Origin: JAWOJB01 sp046484325
Lineage (GTDB): Bacteria; Actinomycetota; Acidimicrobiia; Spongiisociales; ZC4RG35
DNA length: 7,965 nucleotides
Reading direction: 5' to 3'
Assembly (NCBI GenBank): GCA_046484325.1
Contig: JAWOJB010000002.1
Span: 1-7,965 of the forward strand
How positions within the stretch are numbered: the first letter of the stretch is position 1; the number at the start of each line of letters is the position of its first letter. Shown here in pieces: positions 6,669-7,965 of this stretch. A model generated the notes under the pieces. The model made no database searches, was not told the origin of the DNA, and worked only from the letters and a program-made list of their open reading frames with translations. The position numbers and the translations under genes were made by a program.

Positions 6669-7335
6669 GGCGCCCTCCGCTGCCCGACTTCACGGCCTCG
6701 CGGACGATCACCATCGTGCCGTTGGGGCCGGGCACCGCCCCCCGCAGCAGGAGCAGCCCGCGCTCGACGTCCACGTCGACCACGTCGAGGTTGAGGATGG
6801 TGGTGCGGTCACCGCCCATCCGCCCCGCCATCCGCATGCCCTTGAACACCCGGGAGGGGGTGGCACAGGCGCCGATCGAGCCGGGGGCCCGATGCTTCTT
6901 GTGGGTTCCGTGGCTGGCGCCCTGGCCGGAGAAGTTGTGCCGCTTCACGACGCCGGCGAAGCCCTTGCCCCGGGAGACCCCGGTCACATCGGCTTTCGCC
7001 CCCTTGGAGAGGACGTCGGCGATCGTGATCTCCTGCCCGACCTGATAGGCGCCGGGGTCGTCGACCCGGAGCTCCACCAGGTTGCGGGCGGGGGCTACCT
7101 CGGCCTTGGCGTAGTGTCCGGCCGTCGGCTTGTTGACGTTCCCGGGCTTGACGTCGCCGAACGAGATCTGGATCGCCGAATACCCGTCCGTCTCGGGACG
7201 CTTGACCTGGACCACCTGGCAGGGCCCGGCCTTGATCACCGTGACGGGCAGGGCGCGGGCTTCCTCGTCGAACACCTGGGTCATGCCCAGCTTCTCCCCG
7301 AGAATCGCCTTGGGATAGGACACCCTGGCCGTCAC
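6661..7335 (-). CDS. rplC: 50S ribosomal protein L3
   Basis: L3 is an early assembly protein whose central loop reaches towards the peptidyltransferase centre. The 224 residues show ILGEKLGMTQVFDEEARALPVTVIKAGPCQV (11-41), SRGKGFAGVVKRHNFSGQGASHGTHKKHRAPGSIGACATPSRVFKGMRMAGRMG (121-174), and LLLLRGAVPGPNG (194-206). Gln138 in the FSGQGASHG stretch lies where L3 is methylated in E. coli; methylation here is not shown. The start is GTG at 7335-7333, fixed by AAGGAGG 7 nt upstream. The 112-nt spacer before it, the largest in the window, is mostly tandem heptamers. The end overlaps rplD by 8 nt. Confidence 0.97.
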   Translation of the reverse strand: MTARVSYPKAILGEKLGMTQVFDEEARALPVTVIKAGPCQVVQVKRPETDGYSAIQISFGDVKPGNVNKPTAGHYAKAEVAPARNLVELRVDDPGAYQVGQEITIADVLSKGAKADVTGVSRGKGFAGVVKRHNFSGQGASHGTHKKHRAPGSIGACATPSRVFKGMRMAGRMGGDRTTILNLDVVDVDVERGLLLLRGAVPGPNGTMVIVREAVKSGSGGRHE

Positions 7336-7342
7336 GGCTGGA

Positions 7343-7349
7343 CCTCCTT
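7343..7349 (-). promoter_or_regulatory. Strong Shine-Dalgarno fixing the GTG start of rplC
   Basis: AAGGAGG on the minus strand ends 7 nt before the GTG at 7335. It lies 6 nt downstream of the end of the heptamer array, so the array ends just before the ribosome-binding site. Confidence 0.85.
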
Positions 7350-7355
7350 GAGCTC

Positions 7356-7446
7356 TGCGCCGTGCGCCGTGCGCCGTGCGCCGTGCGACGTGGGACGTGC
7401 CACGTGCGACGTGCGACGTGTGACGTGCGACGTGGGACGTGGGACG
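7356..7446. repeat. Heptanucleotide tandem array, 13 units, between rpsJ and rplC
   Basis: Thirteen head-to-tail 7-bp units fill 91 of the 112 nt between the genes, with no indels. Written on the plus strand they are TGCGCCG (4, contiguous, nearest rplC), TGCGACG (4), TGGGACG (3), TGCCACG (1) and TGTGACG (1). Positions 1-2, mostly T-G, and the closing C-G are constant; variation is in positions 3-5. The array begins one base after the rpsJ stop codon. No promoter, terminator with U-run, or protein-like sequence is evident in it. Confidence 0.95.
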
Positions 7447-7447
7447 C

Positions 7448-7756
7448 TCACAGCTTGATCTCCACCTCGACGCCGGCCGGCAGGTCGAGGCGCATGAGCG
7501 AGTCGACCGTCTTGGGGGTCGGCTCGAGGATGTCGATGAGCCGCTTGTGGATCCGGAGTTCGAAGTGCTCGCGGGAGTCCTTGTCGACGTGCGGGCCGCG
7601 GATGACGCAATAGCGGTGGATCTCGGTGGGCAGCGGCACGGGACCTCTGATCCTGGCCTGGGTCCGGAGCACGGTCTCCGCGATCTTGCGCGACGACTCG
7701 TCCACCACCTGGTGGTCGTAGGCCTTCAGCCGGATCCGGATCTTCTGTTCTGCCAT
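7448..7756 (-). CDS. rpsJ: 30S ribosomal protein S10
   Basis: S10 belongs to the small-subunit head and, as NusE, is also a transcription antitermination factor with NusB and NusG. The 102 residues, exactly the family length, show KIRIRLKAYDHQVVDESSRKIAETVLRTQARIRGPVPLPTEIHRYCVIRGPHVDKDSREHFELRIHKRLIDI, and the ending DLPAGVEVEIKL. The ATG at 7756-7754 is directly preceded by an in-frame TAG, so no upstream start is possible. No good Shine-Dalgarno is present: the nearest purines are GAGCGAGTAG. It is the only gene in the window with spacers on both sides (67 and 112 nt), and both carry heptamer repeats. Confidence 0.98.
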   Translation of the reverse strand: MAEQKIRIRLKAYDHQVVDESSRKIAETVLRTQARIRGPVPLPTEIHRYCVIRGPHVDKDSREHFELRIHKRLIDILEPTPKTVDSLMRLDLPAGVEVEIKL

Positions 7757-7768
7757 CTACTCGCTCAC

Positions 7769-7782
7769 TTCGTTCGTTCGTT
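7769..7782. repeat. Short tetranucleotide run upstream of rpsJ
   Basis: Three and a half copies of TTCG (plus strand; CGAA on the message strand) lie 13 nt upstream of the rpsJ start, between the heptamer units and the start codon. This is a small microsatellite, possibly without function; the message strand is purine-rich here and should be unstructured. Confidence 0.7.
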
Positions 7783-7786
7783 GCTG

Positions 7787-7814
7787 TGCGCAATGCGCAG
7801 TGCGCAATGCGACG
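7787..7814. repeat. Heptamer units, 4 copies, between tuf and rpsJ
   Basis: Four adjacent 7-bp units on the plus strand: TGCGCAA, TGCGCAG, TGCGCAA, TGCGACG. The last is identical to a unit used four times in the rpsJ-rplC array. The first three each contain the palindrome TGCGCA, so the block can pair with itself in several registers. Confidence 0.85.
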
Positions 7815-7825
7815 CCGGAGGCGTC
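7811..7825 (-). other. GC-rich hairpin at the end of tuf
   Basis: A perfect 6-bp stem (GACGCC/GGCGTC) with a 3-nt loop starts within the tuf TGA codon. No U-run follows on the message strand, so it does not look like an efficient intrinsic terminator. It might slow polymerase, protect the tuf 3' end, or be chance in GC-rich DNA. It overlaps the last heptamer unit. Confidence 0.4.
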
Positions 7826-7965
7826 ACTTGACGATCTTGATGACCCGGCCCGCTCCCACCGTCCGGCCACCCTCCCGGATCGCGAACCGCTGCCCCTCAT
7901 CCATCGCGATCGGCGTGATCAACTCCACCGACATCTCGGTGTTGTCCCCCGGCATCACCATCTGG
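7824..7965 (-). CDS. tuf: Elongation factor Tu, partial (C-terminal 46 residues)
   Basis: EF-Tu is the GTPase that delivers aminoacyl-tRNA to the ribosomal A site. Only the end of the third domain is in the window: it reads QMVMPGDNTEMSVELI, then TPIAMDEGQRFAIREGGRTVGAGRV and IKIVK before TGA. MVMPGDN and FAIREGGRTVGAGRV are near-invariant EF-Tu signatures. About 350 residues with the GTP-binding domain lie beyond the right edge. It precedes rpsJ by 67 nt in the same orientation, the usual str-to-S10 junction. A GC hairpin starts at its stop codon, but without a U-run, so read-through into rpsJ is plausible. Confidence 0.97.
   Translation of the reverse strand, partial: QMVMPGDNTEMSVELITPIAMDEGQRFAIREGGRTVGAGRVIKIVK

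Noticed and set aside
7356..7446. CRISPR array
   Set aside because: The 7-bp units are directly adjacent with no spacers and no cas genes nearby.
7336..7447. E. coli-like S10 leader or L4 attenuator
   Set aside because: The tandem repeat has no such fold that I can see, and the position, after rpsJ, is wrong.
7332..7793. 153-residue minus-strand frame across rpsJ and the heptamer array, with a 7-residue periodic end
   Set aside because: It covers rpsJ in the wrong frame. The periodic Thr/Ser-His-Val/Gly-Ala-Arg pattern is simply the 7-bp array read in threes.
7757..7823. Promoter for rpsJ in the tuf-rpsJ spacer
   Set aside because: TTGCGC could be read as a -35 element, but no TATAAT-like element lies at a proper distance; I cannot support a promoter.
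7811..7825. Intrinsic terminator after tuf
   Set aside because: The stem is short and no U-run follows on the message strand. It is listed only as a hairpin.

Overview
The window is a high-GC bacterial ribosomal-protein cluster, all on the minus strand. Read in the direction of transcription (right to left) it holds: the 3' end of tuf (EF-Tu), then rpsJ, rplC, rplD, rplW, rplB, rpsS, rplV, rpsC, rplP, rpmC, rpsQ (the S10 operon order), running straight into rplN, rplX, rplE, rpsN, rpsH and the 5' part of rplF (the start of the spc operon order). All sixteen complete genes and both partial ones are identified from family-typical protein sequence and conserved order. High GC, GTG starts, the zinc-type 61-residue S14, the style of the L2 C-terminus and tuf next to rpsJ suggest an actinobacterial lineage, possibly an uncultivated deep-branching one such as Acidimicrobiia. 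That placement is inference from memory, not a search.

Layout: 7824-7965 is the tuf end. 7757-7823 is a 67-nt spacer with a GC hairpin, four heptamer units and a short tetranucleotide run. 7448-7756 is rpsJ. 7336-7447 is a 112-nt spacer filled by 13 tandem 7-bp units. From 7335 to the left edge there is no real intergenic space: neighbouring genes overlap by 1, 4 or 8 nt or are separated by at most 10 nt. This fits one long polycistronic message with translational coupling. No transcription start or terminator is visible between the S10 and spc parts, which are joined by a 4-nt overlap of rpsQ and rplN.

The genes work together as building blocks of the ribosome: S10, S19, S3, S17, S14 and S8 in the small subunit; L3, L4, L23, L2, L22, L16, L29, L14, L24, L5 and L6 in the large subunit. 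EF-Tu delivers aminoacyl-tRNA to it.

I see no undescribed defence, mobile or metabolic system here. The points outside ordinary expectation are: (i) two related heptanucleotide tandem arrays, one in each of the only two sizeable spacers, flanking rpsJ; (ii) an unusually long S3 (354 residues) whose tail carries a perfect triple 27-bp repeat and then a long acidic region; (iii) a second acidic tail on L4, with the Glu codons ending both tails also forming the Shine-Dalgarno sequence of the next gene; and (iv) a His-to-Leu change in the conserved DHPHGGG loop of L2.
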